A program made the position numbers and the translations under genes. 42,414 nucleotides of DNA from Cladosporium sp. IMV 00045 (lineage: Eukaryota > Ascomycota > Dothideomycetes > Cladosporiales > Cladosporiaceae), in assembly GCA_001931905.2 (NCBI GenBank), contig MSJI02000129.1, positions 4,859 to 47,272 on the forward strand. The letters run 5' to 3'. Below are positions 11,001 to 20,891 of this stretch, in pieces. The notes under the pieces were generated by a model. The model was given only the letters and a program-made list of their open reading frames with translations. It made no database searches and had not been told where the DNA came from. Within the stretch, counting starts at the first letter, position 1. Each line of letters begins with the position of its first letter.

Positions 11001-12371
11001 CACTCCTCCCATGATTTTGGGAGGCTACATCCGTATCAGGGTTGAGACGAAGATGGATACTGACATTGACGCCAAGTTCTCAAAGAGTGCGTCAATAGCG
11101 TCCGAGAGCGTAACGGCTATCCGCACCGTCTCCTCGCTTGCAATAGAGAATGATGTTCTGTTGCGGTACACCAACGAGCTTGACTCTGCCATATCCGAAT
11201 CTCGGGTGATGCTAGGATCCGTGATGGCATTTTTTGCTTTTACCCAATCGATCGAGTTCTTTGTCCTCGCCCTTGGGTTCTGGTAAGCTGTGGACTGTCG
11301 ACTCGCACACATGACCTCACGCTAACGCTGCTCACAGGTGGGGTTCGAAACTCATCCTTGAGGGAGACATCGACTTCTACCAATTCATAGTCTCTTTCAT
11401 GGCTGTTTACTTTTCTGGTCAGGGATGTGCGACCATATTAACCTTTGCAAGCAGTGAGTTTGAGTTTTACCCTCCAGACAAAAAGCTACTAACAACAAGC
11501 AGGCTTCACCAAAGCAAATGCTGCTGCTAATTATTTCTTCTGGTTGTGCGACCTTGAAGGCACAGTCAGGGAGACGGATCAGAACAAAGCTGTCGTTCTG
11601 ACGACCGGGTGTTCGTCGTTTGAACTTGACAACGTCCAGTTTGCATATCCTCTCGCACCCAACAACCGCGTTCTCAAAGGCGTCTCGCTGACCATCAATC
11701 CTGGCGAGTTCGTTGCGTTTGTAGGCGCATCGGGCTGCGGCAAGAGCACCATGGTCTCTCTGCTCGAGCAATTCTACGATCAGACCACTGGTGGAATTGT
11801 CATCGATGGAACCAACAATCTCATCGATCTCAACCCACGACTGTACCGTCGCGCTGTTTCTCTGGTTCAGCAGGAACCCACCCTGTTCCCTGGCACCATT
11901 CGCGAAAATGTCTGCATGGGCATTGATCAGGATGACATCGAAGACATCAGCATCGATGACAACACTGTGGAATCTGCATGCCGAGCAGCCAATGCCTGGG
12001 ACTTCGTCAGCTCGCTCCCTGAAGGCCTAAATACGCCTTGCGGGACAGGAGGTGCTCAGCTTTCCGGTGGACAGCGGCAGCGCATTGCAATTGCCAGAGC
12101 GTTGATTCGCAACCCCAAAGTCATTCTTTTGGACGAAGCTACCAGCGCTTTGGACACGGAATCTGAAAAGATCGTACAAGCTGCGCTCATGAATGCAGCC
12201 TCTGCAGGTAATAGAATTACGGTTGCAATCGCACACCGACTGTCAACGGTCACTAATGCAGACCGCATCTTCGTTTTCTACAATGGGAGAATCGTCGAGG
12301 TGGGTACTCATTTGGAGCTTCTCGCACAGGGCGGGTTGTACACAAAAATGTGCGAGGCGCAGAATCTTTAG
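8031..12371 (+). CDS. Full-size ABCB/MDR-type ABC transporter (intact copy 1)
   Basis: Ten exons: 8031-8153, 8216-8403, 8461-9117, 9172-9451, 9508-9654, 9721-10465, 10518-10687, 10753-11282, 11338-11453, 11503-12371. They sum to 3825 nt, an open 1274-aa protein, the normal length for TMD-NBD-TMD-NBD exporters. NBD1 has Walker [10 protein letters not shown] (417-425), signature LSGGQ (530-534) and Walker [13 protein letters not shown] (about 550). NBD2 has GASGCGKST (1060-1068), LSGGQRQR (from 1172) and [12 protein letters not shown]. Hydrophobic helices precede each NBD (for example [19 protein letters not shown]). It should be a plasma- or vacuolar-membrane ATP-driven exporter of hydrophobic compounds; the substrate is unknown. 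It is convergent with the Zn2Cys6 regulator 570 bp downstream. All introns are GT-AG and phase-consistent. Confidence 0.92.
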
Positions 12372-12944
12372 ACCCTCGCTGTAGAATATGGAAGTCAGCG
12401 GTTTTTCATTTTTTTAATACTGTACGTTAGTACTTCAATTTGTATTGCGACTTTACAGCAACTTACTTGCCTTTTGCAAAAGTCGAACCCAGTTTTGTAA
12501 ATCTTTGCACAACAGAAAAGTGACTACGCCAGCTTGATAGACTCTCAATCGAATCTCACTTTATCGCCGACGTTTCCACCGGACGATCGGCCGTCTCTTA
12601 CACTGCTGCGTTCTCGAGGCAAACTCACCCTGTAAGTTGATGCGACCTTTTTGGCCTCCTACGTTTCTTCCTCGGGCCGATGACCTAAGCTCCGTTGCTT
12701 CAGTGAACTCCTTGCAAGAAATCGCATAGTGCATAATTTCCATGCATTGTCCCCTGAAGAAAGGGTCGAACATCGTCATCTTCTACGGTAACTTCGATGG
12801 CGCTTTTGAGGCGAGAAGAGGCCGAAAGAGGAAATGGCATGGCTAAAGTTTGCGACTTGTAAGCATATAAGATACAAAGTGTCCTCGTCATGATTGGTGA
12901 GCACATTCCTCGTGCCACAACCAATCATTCTCGAGGTTAATGGC
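12372..12944. other. Convergent intergenic region (copy 1)
   Basis: 573 bp between the stops of the transporter (+) and the regulator (-). No gene recognised; it should hold both transcript 3' ends. Confidence 0.6.
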
Positions 12945-15596
12945 CTATTCCGCCCAAGTAGAGGTAAAATCCGCACCTTGAAGTAGCTCCATGGACGCCT
13001 GGTTATTGTAAAACCAGTCTTCCAATTGCATGTTATCACCCATCCAAAGCACTGGATCCAAAGATTGCTGACTCAGTAGAGTCTCACCAATGCCGGACTG
13101 CATTCCATCGTGTGCTTCGTAGCGTCCAACTCTGGGGAAGCCCAAGGCGGCCAATTGTGCATCCATTGATGATGCAGGAGGTGCTCCGCTGTTGTCTTGC
13201 AGGCCAACTTCGATGTAACGGGCAGCAATCTTATTTAGTACCTGAAACAAGCGGTACATCTTGGTGGCAGGCTCGGAGACCTCGGTCGCTGCATGAATGG
13301 AGCTTACGAATGCATCGAGGCGGAGTGAATCTGTGTGATCTCGAGTCTCCATGACATAGCAAAATATGACAATAAAAGGAACAAATGGCGCAAACAAGAG
13401 TGTCCTGGAAGTGTTAGTGTGGCATATAAGGAAGCCAGTGCCGTGTGGATAGCATACCAGTTGACGTAAGCTGAGAAGTAAATGCCGTTTGACTGATGTA
13501 GGACTGCAATGCAATCATGATGTCTATCCAAGGTTGCTCTCGCTGCTTCGATGCAATCGACATTGAATGTAGTGCAAGACCGCACATCGCTTGGAGCCGC
13601 TCGAAATACGTGGGTAAGTAGTGAAAGTCGCAGGATTTCGTCAGAGATGGCCCAATAATCCAGCAAGTTGCCACCCGACTTCTGTTTTGCAAGCTTGAGC
13701 CATTTCCCCTGGGAGATATCAGTCTTTCGTTTGGTCGCACACAACAAGGTTGAAGCTCTGACCTACCCTCGTCTTCTCTGTTTCTCGCGAAATTTCATGC
13801 AACTCTGAGGCCAAGAAATCCACCCTCGACTGCCTCACTTCAGCAGGCTGCGTGAGCGATGCAGGAGAATAGAGCATCTCGTAAATACTGCCCTGGCACC
13901 TCGCGGTCTTGGTCCACAGGACGTAGAATGCAAGAACTGGTTCCTGGTCGTCGCTAGGTGGGCAGGGTGGGGTTGTGGTTATGTCCCAGTCTTGTATTGT
14001 CGAGGCTCTGCCCAAACGCAAAGACAGGCTTTTGTCGACGTAGTAAGCCGTCCAGAAGAGGAGTTCCGCATACCTGGGGCTTACTGAACACTTAGTACTC
14101 TGGGTCGGCTTTCTATGATAGCCCAGGGTTTGGCATAATTCTGATGCTTTCGAGGACAAGGACCAAGAGAGAGAGCAGGTCGAGAACTCGATAGAATAGA
14201 ATGCCTGATAAATTGTCAGTGGCTTGTCTAGTCATTGCGGTGAAGGAGACGTTCTCCAAACAAAAGAGCTGCAATCACATTGGCAGACGCTGGTAGATGG
14301 AGGGGCATTTCGGCCAGCCCTGTCTCAAGATTATCTCGGCAAAGACGCGCATGCGCCATGTTGCGCTCTTTTTCGTCTTGGGATATCTGAGCGGTCAAAG
14401 CATGGTCCGAAAACAGCGAGTAGAGGCCAGCATTGACGCTGATGAAATCGAACGGCGATATGTCTTCCGAAAAATAGACATTGAGACACAGATCACCGAA
14501 AGACTGCATCACAACATACTCGTATACCCATCCTGCCCCAGCAAGGTGTTGGACTTGTAAGGGAGAGCATCAGTCGCATGTTTCCAGACACGGTGCCTCT
14601 AAGGGTTGGCCAACGCACCTTCTGCTTTGCGGATCAGGGTCACGGCGCTTTGGATAGGTGGCAAATCGAACTTGGTTTGATCTTTATGCCGCGGCACCCG
14701 GGCGTTTGGCAGGACCGACTCTCGTGCTTGTGGCTTCTTATTCGAGGCGTCAGCGATATGCGCGAGGCTGTCCAAAGTCATCTGAATTTGCGGATCAGAT
14801 TGCTTGGAGCCAACCAAAGTCTGCAGGAAGTTATTCACGAAGACAGAGTGCGCAGACAACGAAGATTTCCCTTCCACGACTGTCGTTCTTGCCGGCTCCG
14901 ATGGAAGTGATTGATCCTGGTAAGGCAAGACCGAGGGTTGGACTATGGGAGGATGCGATGCTTCGCTCTCAGCATTGTTGATATCTCTATTGGTGGGGCC
15001 ATCGGTCTTGATGTCTTTTAGCAAGGTTGTGATGTCTTCCAACCGGTGCTCGATGGAGTCAATCTTTCTCTCACTAGCCAAGTGCATCAGCATCAGCCTA
15101 AAGACGAATATGGATGTATACTACGTGGAGCGGAGGTAGGTAAAGAGGCAGAAACTTGTGTCGTGATGAACTTACTACTGCGGTGTGAGCAGGATGCGTG
15201 TTCGTTTCTCCCTGCGCCTGACGGCGGGATAGACACACTTGATATCGGCGCGCCGACATGGGAGGCATGGTGATTCTTTGTCGCAACGGATCTAATGGAA
15301 TGCTTTCAGCGATGTTGACCAACTCCGTGTAGACCTCCACGTCCCCCGGGACGCTCTACTGCTAGTCGAAAGGCGGACACCTGACGAGATAGCAGAGGCA
15401 GGACAAGCACACCTTTCGAGTCCGACAGGCCTCACACTGTCATTCAACAGTCAGCATGACAAGGCTGAGGAGGGTAATATGGTCGACTGACCGCACCACG
15501 GCCCACGGCGAGAGGCTCTGCGTTGTGAGAAGACGACGCTCCAGTGGATTCGGGCGTCTCGCCCTGGTCGCTCGGTGAGGATCGCGAGTCATCCAT
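12945..15596 (-). CDS. Zn2Cys6 fungal-specific transcription factor (copy 1)
   Basis: Eight exons on the minus strand: 15596-15492, 15436-15413, 15291-15179, 15097-14619, 14553-14255, 14204-13767, 13708-13458, 13404-12945; 2169 nt, 722 aa. The zinc cluster CX2CX6CX5CX2CX6C (Cys 36, 39, 46, 52, 55, 62) is spread over three exons, one of them only 24 nt. It is followed by the basic linker AVRRREKRTR and a likely coiled coil (ERKIDSIEHRLEDITTLLKDI is in that stretch). The middle domain is of Fungal_trans type (AGAGWVYEYV, SKASELCQTLGYHR, then TLLFAPFVPFIVIFC). The C-terminus has the family's EDWFYNNQASMELL. The intron between exons 5 and 6 starts GA rather than GT. It lies between the transporter and the trehalose phosphorylase, so it may regulate a neighbour. 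Confidence 0.85.
14205..14254 (-). other. Candidate non-canonical GA-AG intron (copy 1)
   Basis: Removing these 50 nt joins AALLFG to AFYSIEFSTC in frame, as the family alignment requires. The donor would read GAACGT instead of GTNNGT; the branch point CTGAC and acceptor TATCAG are normal. The only canonical in-frame alternative I see is a GTGATT donor earlier (after PASAN), which would drop VIAALLFG. The same GA is in copy 2 (26829-26878). Confidence 0.5.
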
Positions 15597-16189
15597 GGGC
15601 AGATAACGATTGGCTGCAGATCGCGAGGCTATCAGAGTGCGGTGGATAATTTGACCTAACGCGGTTTGGGGATTGGCAAAGCAGGCTCGCAGGATAGAAG
15701 GAATCGCGGTGGAGCTGGAGTGCGAGAGGGTGGCCCGTTGCTGCCGGCGCCCGTTCGTCTCGGCGTCCGCTTGTCCCGGAGTCCGCCGGGTATGTCTCTG
15801 TCAAAAAGTCCTGCATGTCTGGCTAATCCCACGTGGTACCTTCCCCGCTGGCTATCCGACGCTCACAATGAGAAGTATCTGACGAATTCCATACATCATC
15901 ACCTCACCACCTAAGAGAGAGGGTATATCGGCATGATGGCGTTGCACTTCCTTCTACGTCAAAGCTTGTCGATAATGATCACTTCCTCGCAGCCTGATTA
16001 TCGTAGATAACGCAATGAAGACTGTCATCAACGTAAGATGGATCACCAATGCTACTTGTATAGCCTATATATACAGCTGAGATCTTTTGTCGAAGTCAGT
16101 GTGCTTGGCTTTAGACAACTCGCCATGCCTTGAACCTTTCACGATTATTCTCTGCCGTCGAACTTTAGCAATCACCATCACGCGCCAAC
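15597..16189. promoter_or_regulatory. Divergent promoter between regulator and trehalose phosphorylase (copy 1)
   Basis: 593 bp separate the two divergent starts. The half next to the trehalose phosphorylase is nearly identical between copies. It has a CCAAT at 16046-16050 and TATATATA at 16066-16073, about 120 bp before the ATG. In copy 2 the TATA element reads TATAGGTA (28686-28693). Confidence 0.5.
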
Positions 16190-16584
16190 ATGGTCAAGCG
16201 TGCGACTACCTCTGATTCCGACCATGAATTCGCCTGCCCCGCCAGCGCAGCAGCAACAAAGCGTCAAACACATCAAGACGACGAAATTCCCTCTCCTAGG
16301 GCTCCATTGGCCAGTTTATGGCTGGGTCTTGCTGCGAAAAGACTAGATAACGGATGTGTCAAAGTCGGCTACGCTTGCCACGATGGAACGTATACTATGG
16401 ACTCTGCGATTGATGTCTTGGAGGAAGATACTCAGGAGTCAATGGTATACTACTTGATCGACAGGATTGATACGTATGCCAGGGCTCATGCGTACAAGTT
16501 CATGGGCGCTGGAATAGCGGAACAACTTCTGGAGATGTGTCCCAATCTTAAATCTCGCTTGTGGGCAGATCTGGACGTGATTCC
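16190..16584 (+). pseudogene. Trehalose phosphorylase, 5' fragment (copy 1)
   Basis: The first 131 residues match copy 2 (28810 onward) with a few substitutions (VKVGYACHDGTYT here, VNVGYACHDGTYT there). The reading frame then enters the 20-N gap after WADLDVIP. Sequence beyond the gap is a transposon end and unrelated DNA, so the catalytic GT-B domains are absent from this window. Either a transposon insertion plus deletion truncated the gene, or the gap hides part of it; the downstream sequence never returns to the gene. Confidence 0.85.
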
Positions 16585-16604
16585 NNNNNNNNNNNNNNNN
16601 NNNN
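16585..16604. other. Assembly gap (20 N)
   Basis: Twenty N between the truncated trehalose phosphorylase and a transposon end. The true length is unknown; it probably hides the rest of the transposon. Confidence 0.98.
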
Positions 16605-16921
16605 TATCGAGAGTATCTTTTGCGATTCGTGCGATTTAGAGCGAGAAGTAGCTCGGGTAAGCCGGTCGGAGAAAGTAGAGTGCGGTATATTAAACGCGTA
16701 AGCACACTTTCGAATCGAGGTATATTCGCCGTTTCGGTAGGCCGTTAGGGCCGTAGTAAGCGTATCTTCGGAATAGGTAGGCATAGTAAAGGAAGAAAAG
16801 AAGAGGACACGTAAAAATCAAATAAGAACGCGAAACTAGTACGCGGGAGTGTCCGGCTTCCGGTACTGTCCGGTTTCCCCTACCGTAACGTTACTGTCCG
16901 AACTCCCCTACTGTGACGTTA
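16605..16921 (-). mobile_element. One end of a pogo/Fot1-like (Tc1-mariner) DNA transposon
   Basis: On the minus strand, 16784-16605 encodes the first 60 residues of a transposase: MPTYSEDTLTTALTAYRNGE, then SIRKCAYAFNIPHSTFSDRL. This is the HTH_psq-type DNA-binding start typical of fungal pogo/Fot1 transposases. The coding sequence runs into the gap, so the DDE catalytic domain is not seen. Between the ATG and the outer end lie a roughly 60-bp leader and two tandem 28-bp imperfect repeats (16865-16892 and 16893-16920), probably part of the terminal inverted repeat. The outer end reads ACGTTA, consistent with a TA target. Confidence 0.75.
16865..16920 (+). repeat. Two tandem 28-bp repeats in the transposon end
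   Basis: Units 16865-16892 and 16893-16920 both start ACTGTCCG and end with ACGTT, sharing CTCCCCTAC/TTCCCCTAC cores. They are likely transposase-binding sites in the terminal repeat. Confidence 0.7.
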
Positions 16922-17175
16922 AGTAGCCCTTCCAGTAAGAGAGAAGCACCTCGCATGTCCGCTGACCCTCTCTTTTCCCCAGCTTCTTTTCCTCGCCAGA
17001 CGGCAAGGAAATCTGGAATGTCTACCATGCCACCGCCAACTCGGCAGGTGCTTGCGATGGCACACGATGTACGTCTGCACAGAAAGTCAACTGGAACTCT
17101 GATGGTCCGCCGAACTTTGGTAAAGCCGTGAAAATCGGACAGTCTCTTGCTGGTCCGTCTGGTGAGCCTGCATGA
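16922..17175 (+). pseudogene. 3' end of a glycoside hydrolase family 43 gene
   Basis: From about 16983 the plus strand encodes FFSSPDGKEIWNVYHATANS, then CDGTRCTSAQKVNWNSDGPP, then NFGKAVKIGQSLAGPSGEPA and a stop (17173-17175). This matches the C-terminal part of secreted fungal GH43 (arabinanase/xylosidase-type) enzymes. A plausible 48-bp intron (GTAAGA at 16935 to CCAG at 16982, branch GCTGAC) precedes it, leaving only about 13 bp of an earlier exon before the transposon end. Everything upstream, including the catalytic beta-propeller blades, is missing, so this is a remnant cut off by the transposon or rearrangement. Confidence 0.65.
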
Positions 17176-17872
17176 GCGGTACAATGTGGCAGCTCGACGG
17201 TTCAAACTATTGCCGGGGCTTGAACCTATCGGTGCAGATAGCATGTTCGTCTTCTTGATTGAGTATGAGCTGTCTCACACCATTCTTTCAGATCCAGCGC
17301 AAAAGCAGGAGAGTGAAATACCGCAATTTGAATGAGAAGACTGTTAACCCATGTCATGCGATCCACGTAGCTGCCGCGGCTGACGCGACTAGTAGTCAAG
17401 AGGACACAGACATGTGACTCCTTTAACTTGAGAGTTTCTCGGTGCCTCAGTGTTCTTATCGCCCTTCGTGTCTCGGAGCTGATGACGGGAGAAGGAACCT
17501 CAAGCAAGTTGTTCTTTGAAGATATAGGCACGGGTCAATGTGGAGGGTGACTATATATTCTGCCTTTGGATTATGAAATGTGTGATTCTTGGATTTGTGC
17601 GTAGCGTAAGTATCGAAAACGGAAAATTCTTTGATTGCCGTGCGGCTAGTCATGGAATGTGCGAAGGCGTGGCTCGGGCGTCAACTATCTCGTTTAGCAC
17701 TGCATGTATGGTGGCATTCTGGCCAAGAAAACTTTCCTCGAATCATCTAGATTCCTCTGCTTGTCTAGGACTCATTGGTGGCGAAGTCACATGAGCGTTA
17801 ACAAAATTACCGGACCCCGATTTGGTTGTTCTCCACCCGGCGGTCTCTATCTCAGCATGCCCGTTTCTTTCC
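17176..17872. other. Unassigned spacer before duplication copy 2
   Basis: About 700 bp of ordinary composition with only short unrecognised ORFs. It has no counterpart on the left side of copy 1. Confidence 0.5.
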
Positions 17873-17944
17873 AGGTCAACGGCGTGAGCCTCCCGATCTA
17901 ATTAGGCAAAGGGCGGGATCTACGTTCAACTTGCAGTGACATAC

Positions 17945-18812
17945 TCAGCGGTATGTCAGAAATACCCCTGCAATCAGAGCGAAAAGCGCTCCCAGTACGA
18001 CAAGCCATCTCAACAGTCCTCTTCTAACTTGCTTCTTCGCGAATCTTTCTGTTGCAGTCTTCTCATTGACTCTCGGAAATTCCATGTCCGGCACTGGAAC
18101 TTCCAGGGCTCTGCACAAAGGACCCCAGCCGTCTTTGACATCAAAAAACATCAACTTCTCCCGCGGCACAATTCGCTCCAAGTACTGAATGTGACGGTCA
18201 TAGACTTCCCGATTCGACACAAACGGATCACCTGAAGGATGCCCGTACAACTTCTCCCAGCGCCCAACGAGCATCGCATCGACGTAAGCAGAGAAATGGC
18301 GTAGACTGGGAAGCAGAAAGAAGGCGAATCGTAAGAAATTTCGAGCTTTGGCTTCTCCCGAGACGTTGCCCATGCTTATTGCCCACTTCTCGGGATCCCT
18401 CGTAGTGCAGATGACCTAGCGTGACGAAACGATACGATCAGAACACCTGCCGAAGACCGGAGAAGGAAGAGTAATATACCTTCGCATCGGGATACAACTC
18501 CATCAGCTCGCCAACATACATATGAGCTGGACAGTCCGTGACCGCAGCAAAACCTTGCAACAGTTGTCTCAAGCCCCGCTTGACATGTCCAATGTTCTGT
18601 TCCGCCTCTGGGGGATTCATATGCATGATCTTGTTCCATGTTAGAACATCATTCTCGGATCCCAGACAGATCTGGGTACCGCCATGGTAGACGGGTTTGT
18701 GCAAAAGAATGCGCAAAGCTTCGCTGAAAGAGGCTGTGCCGGTACGCGGTAGACCTGCACCGATGACCTGGAGGCTGGTGCCGGGAGAAGGTTTGGAGGC
18801 TTCTGCACCCAT
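17945..18812 (-). CDS. Sulfotransferase-like P-loop protein (copy 2)
   Basis: Exons 18812-18480 and 18415-17945, with the same 64-bp intron; 267 aa. It keeps GAGLPRTGTASF, the CTTRDPEKW motif and the C-terminal hydrophobic tail. Differences from copy 1 are few and mostly conservative, for example GSENDV for GPENDV, HMNPP for HLNPP, ATERF for ATEGF. The open frame and conserved motifs suggest it is still functional. Confidence 0.85.
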
Positions 18813-18966
18813 CTCGTCAGGCAGAGCAAAAACGAAAATCTGCAGCCGACTCGTATCCGCTGGGGTTTAGCAGTCATCTAAATACTATTGCTGCAAGCGG
18901 TGAGAGCTTTTCGGCCATGCCGGTTCTTGCCTGAGGTCCGTCGATTCTTCGCCCAAATCCCCACAT

Positions 18967-19840
18967 CTGGGCACAAGTGCCAGAGAAATCCACAAGACCA
19001 GTTTTCGAGTAAGCCAGAACAGATTTCTCATCCTTCACAGCCTCAGCCGCACCTTGCCTCCGAGCCGAAGAATCAACAAGCTGCATGTCGGAAGCCGATT
19101 GGCGCGCCCACAGTGCTGGGTTTATCGGCACCTGGGTTCCAAGACCGTTAGCTCTGGGAACCACCCAATAGTGACCCTGCGGAGAAAGAATTCGCGCATA
19201 CAAGTGCAAAGCAGCTTGCTTTTGCAGCATACGGCTTCAGCTGCTTGCATTGGCACTACGCGGGGACGCCGGTTGTCGAAACAATGGGAACTGTGACAGA
19301 TGACTTTCCTTCACCCATGTTCAGCTGTATCACCACCTTCTTGCTGTCTGGAGGCTGAACCATCTCTCGTGCGCTTTGCCGTGAAACTAGACGGATCGTG
19401 ATCTCGCTGTCACACTCGAGTAGCAGCCACTCAGGTTGTGGTCCCACCTGACCGCTGCTTTCAAGGTTACATAGCAGCTCAGCAAGATTGTCTTCCGCCC
19501 GAATGAATAGCTTCGCTTTTGGTAATGCCCTTTCAGTCAACCAATACTGCATGATCGCATCTTTCTCATCGACAGACGTAATGCTACGCGGACAAGAAGC
19601 TAAACAGCAGGACGTCGCTGAGGGAGCTTGCTGTTCTTCCATACAATGCCGTTGCGATTGCTTTTGCAAACCGCCTCCAGGGCGACCTATTTGCCGCACA
19701 CATAGAGCGTGCTTGTGAACAGCTCAGTCACTAGCGTTGGATCCATGATAAAATTGTTTTGAACATGATCCAGTCCCCGCTTGCCTGTCTCCGGCAGCTC
19801 CTTGCTCCTTCAGTCTCTTGCGAGTTCTGCTAATTCATCT
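18967..19840 (-). pseudogene. DUF3638 fragment (copy 2)
   Basis: Better preserved than copy 1. One frame (19699-19256) carries FIRAEDNLAELLCNLESSGQ, then PEWLLLECDSEITIRLV, then QLNMGEGKSSVTVPIVS, a recognisable DUF3638 core with the Walker A-like GEGKSS. Upstream and downstream parts need frame shifts and most of the giant protein is absent, so it is a fossil fragment. Confidence 0.75.
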
Positions 19841-20891
19841 TGGTCAATGTCTTGGCCACAGGTGCGCGAGATGTCTCATTCTGAAACCCAGAAAGGGATG
19901 TGCCGAGGCGTACTTCGAGGCGTACTGAAATGGGGTCACCGCTGATAGTGGCACCAGCGTAGTGCTTCATGATGTGGATGGCGGCTACCTGTGCTATGGG
20001 ACGTCAGCGAGAACCTGGGTGTGGTGTAGACTTCCGGGAAGCGCACTGCGAGTCAACAACTCTTTCAAAGCCCCCGAAATTGCGGCCTCTCTCAAATCCT
20101 TTTGAGCGTGTCTTGACTTTCTGGAGAAATCCACCAGTGAAAGTTATGCTGGCTCTCACTGCTTTCCATCGCGCTGACCTGACAGAAGGCGCTTCAAAGA
20201 ATGATGTACGAAACCCGGGACGGCAGCCACGCTTTTTGAAGATGCGTCATCTGCGCTTGGAAGGCTCGGAGGCAAAACCGAATGGTGTCGAATGCATTCG
20301 TAAGGTTGCCTTCGACTACTCATAGATGCGGCATTCACTGGGCGCCATAACTGGGAACAGCGGCTGTTGCAGCCAGTTGAAGTCGACTCGTTAAGTCGGC
20401 TGAAGGTACAAATTTTTCAAGAGCCCAGGCGCAAGGCTAGACAAGTCCCAAAAGGAGCCATTCATTCTTGGTTGGCGCCCTTGAAACGTATTCGTCGAAC
20501 TACGATCAAATGTGGTGGCATCGAAGGGGACAGCGAGTGTAGCGGAGGCCGTGATTGCTAGCAGCCGAGCGGTGCGGAGGCCCAGTGCGCCGGCGCCCGA
20601 ACTTCTACCACTGCAGAAGCATGCCTCTCATGCGGGTTCCGCCAGTCCCGACGACCGAGACATTATTACGGTGTCTACAATTGATCGAGGAAACGATGCG
20701 GTCGCCAAAGATGGCCATCCTTGCAAATTAGTGAGACTCTCATCTGATTTTACCCCTGACGACTGAACTCTCTACTTCTCTTATAACAGTCTCAATGATC
20801 CCATTTTCTCCACCGACAATCACATCTGCCTGGAGTCAATCACTCGTTATCCTCGATATAACGAGAATCTTTTCTGGCAATCTGGGCCCCC
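19841..20891. other. Intergenic DNA upstream of the transporter pseudogene (copy 2)
   Basis: About 1 kb corresponding to 7033-8030. No gene recognised; small indels distinguish it from copy 1. Confidence 0.5.

Larger units (their letters stand above)
5022..16584 (+). repeat. Segmental duplication, copy 1
   Basis: From AGGTCAACGGCGTGAGCC onward this stretch matches 17873-29204 colinearly and in the same orientation, with scattered substitutions and small indels. The coordinate offset is 12850 at the left, 12861 in the transporter's first half, 12624 at the regulator and 12620 at the trehalose phosphorylase. The 3' limit is the N gap at 16585. The copies do not show one-sided CpA to TpA conversion, so they have not been heavily RIP-mutated. 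Confidence 0.93.

Noticed and set aside
8031..12371. Long minus-strand ORFs antisense to the transporter
   Set aside because: They are shadows of the coding strand with no domains; similar shadows appear in copy 2.
14254..14254. GTCTCC at 14250 as the donor of the regulator's fifth intron
   Set aside because: It gives the wrong phase and a stop a short distance into the next exon.
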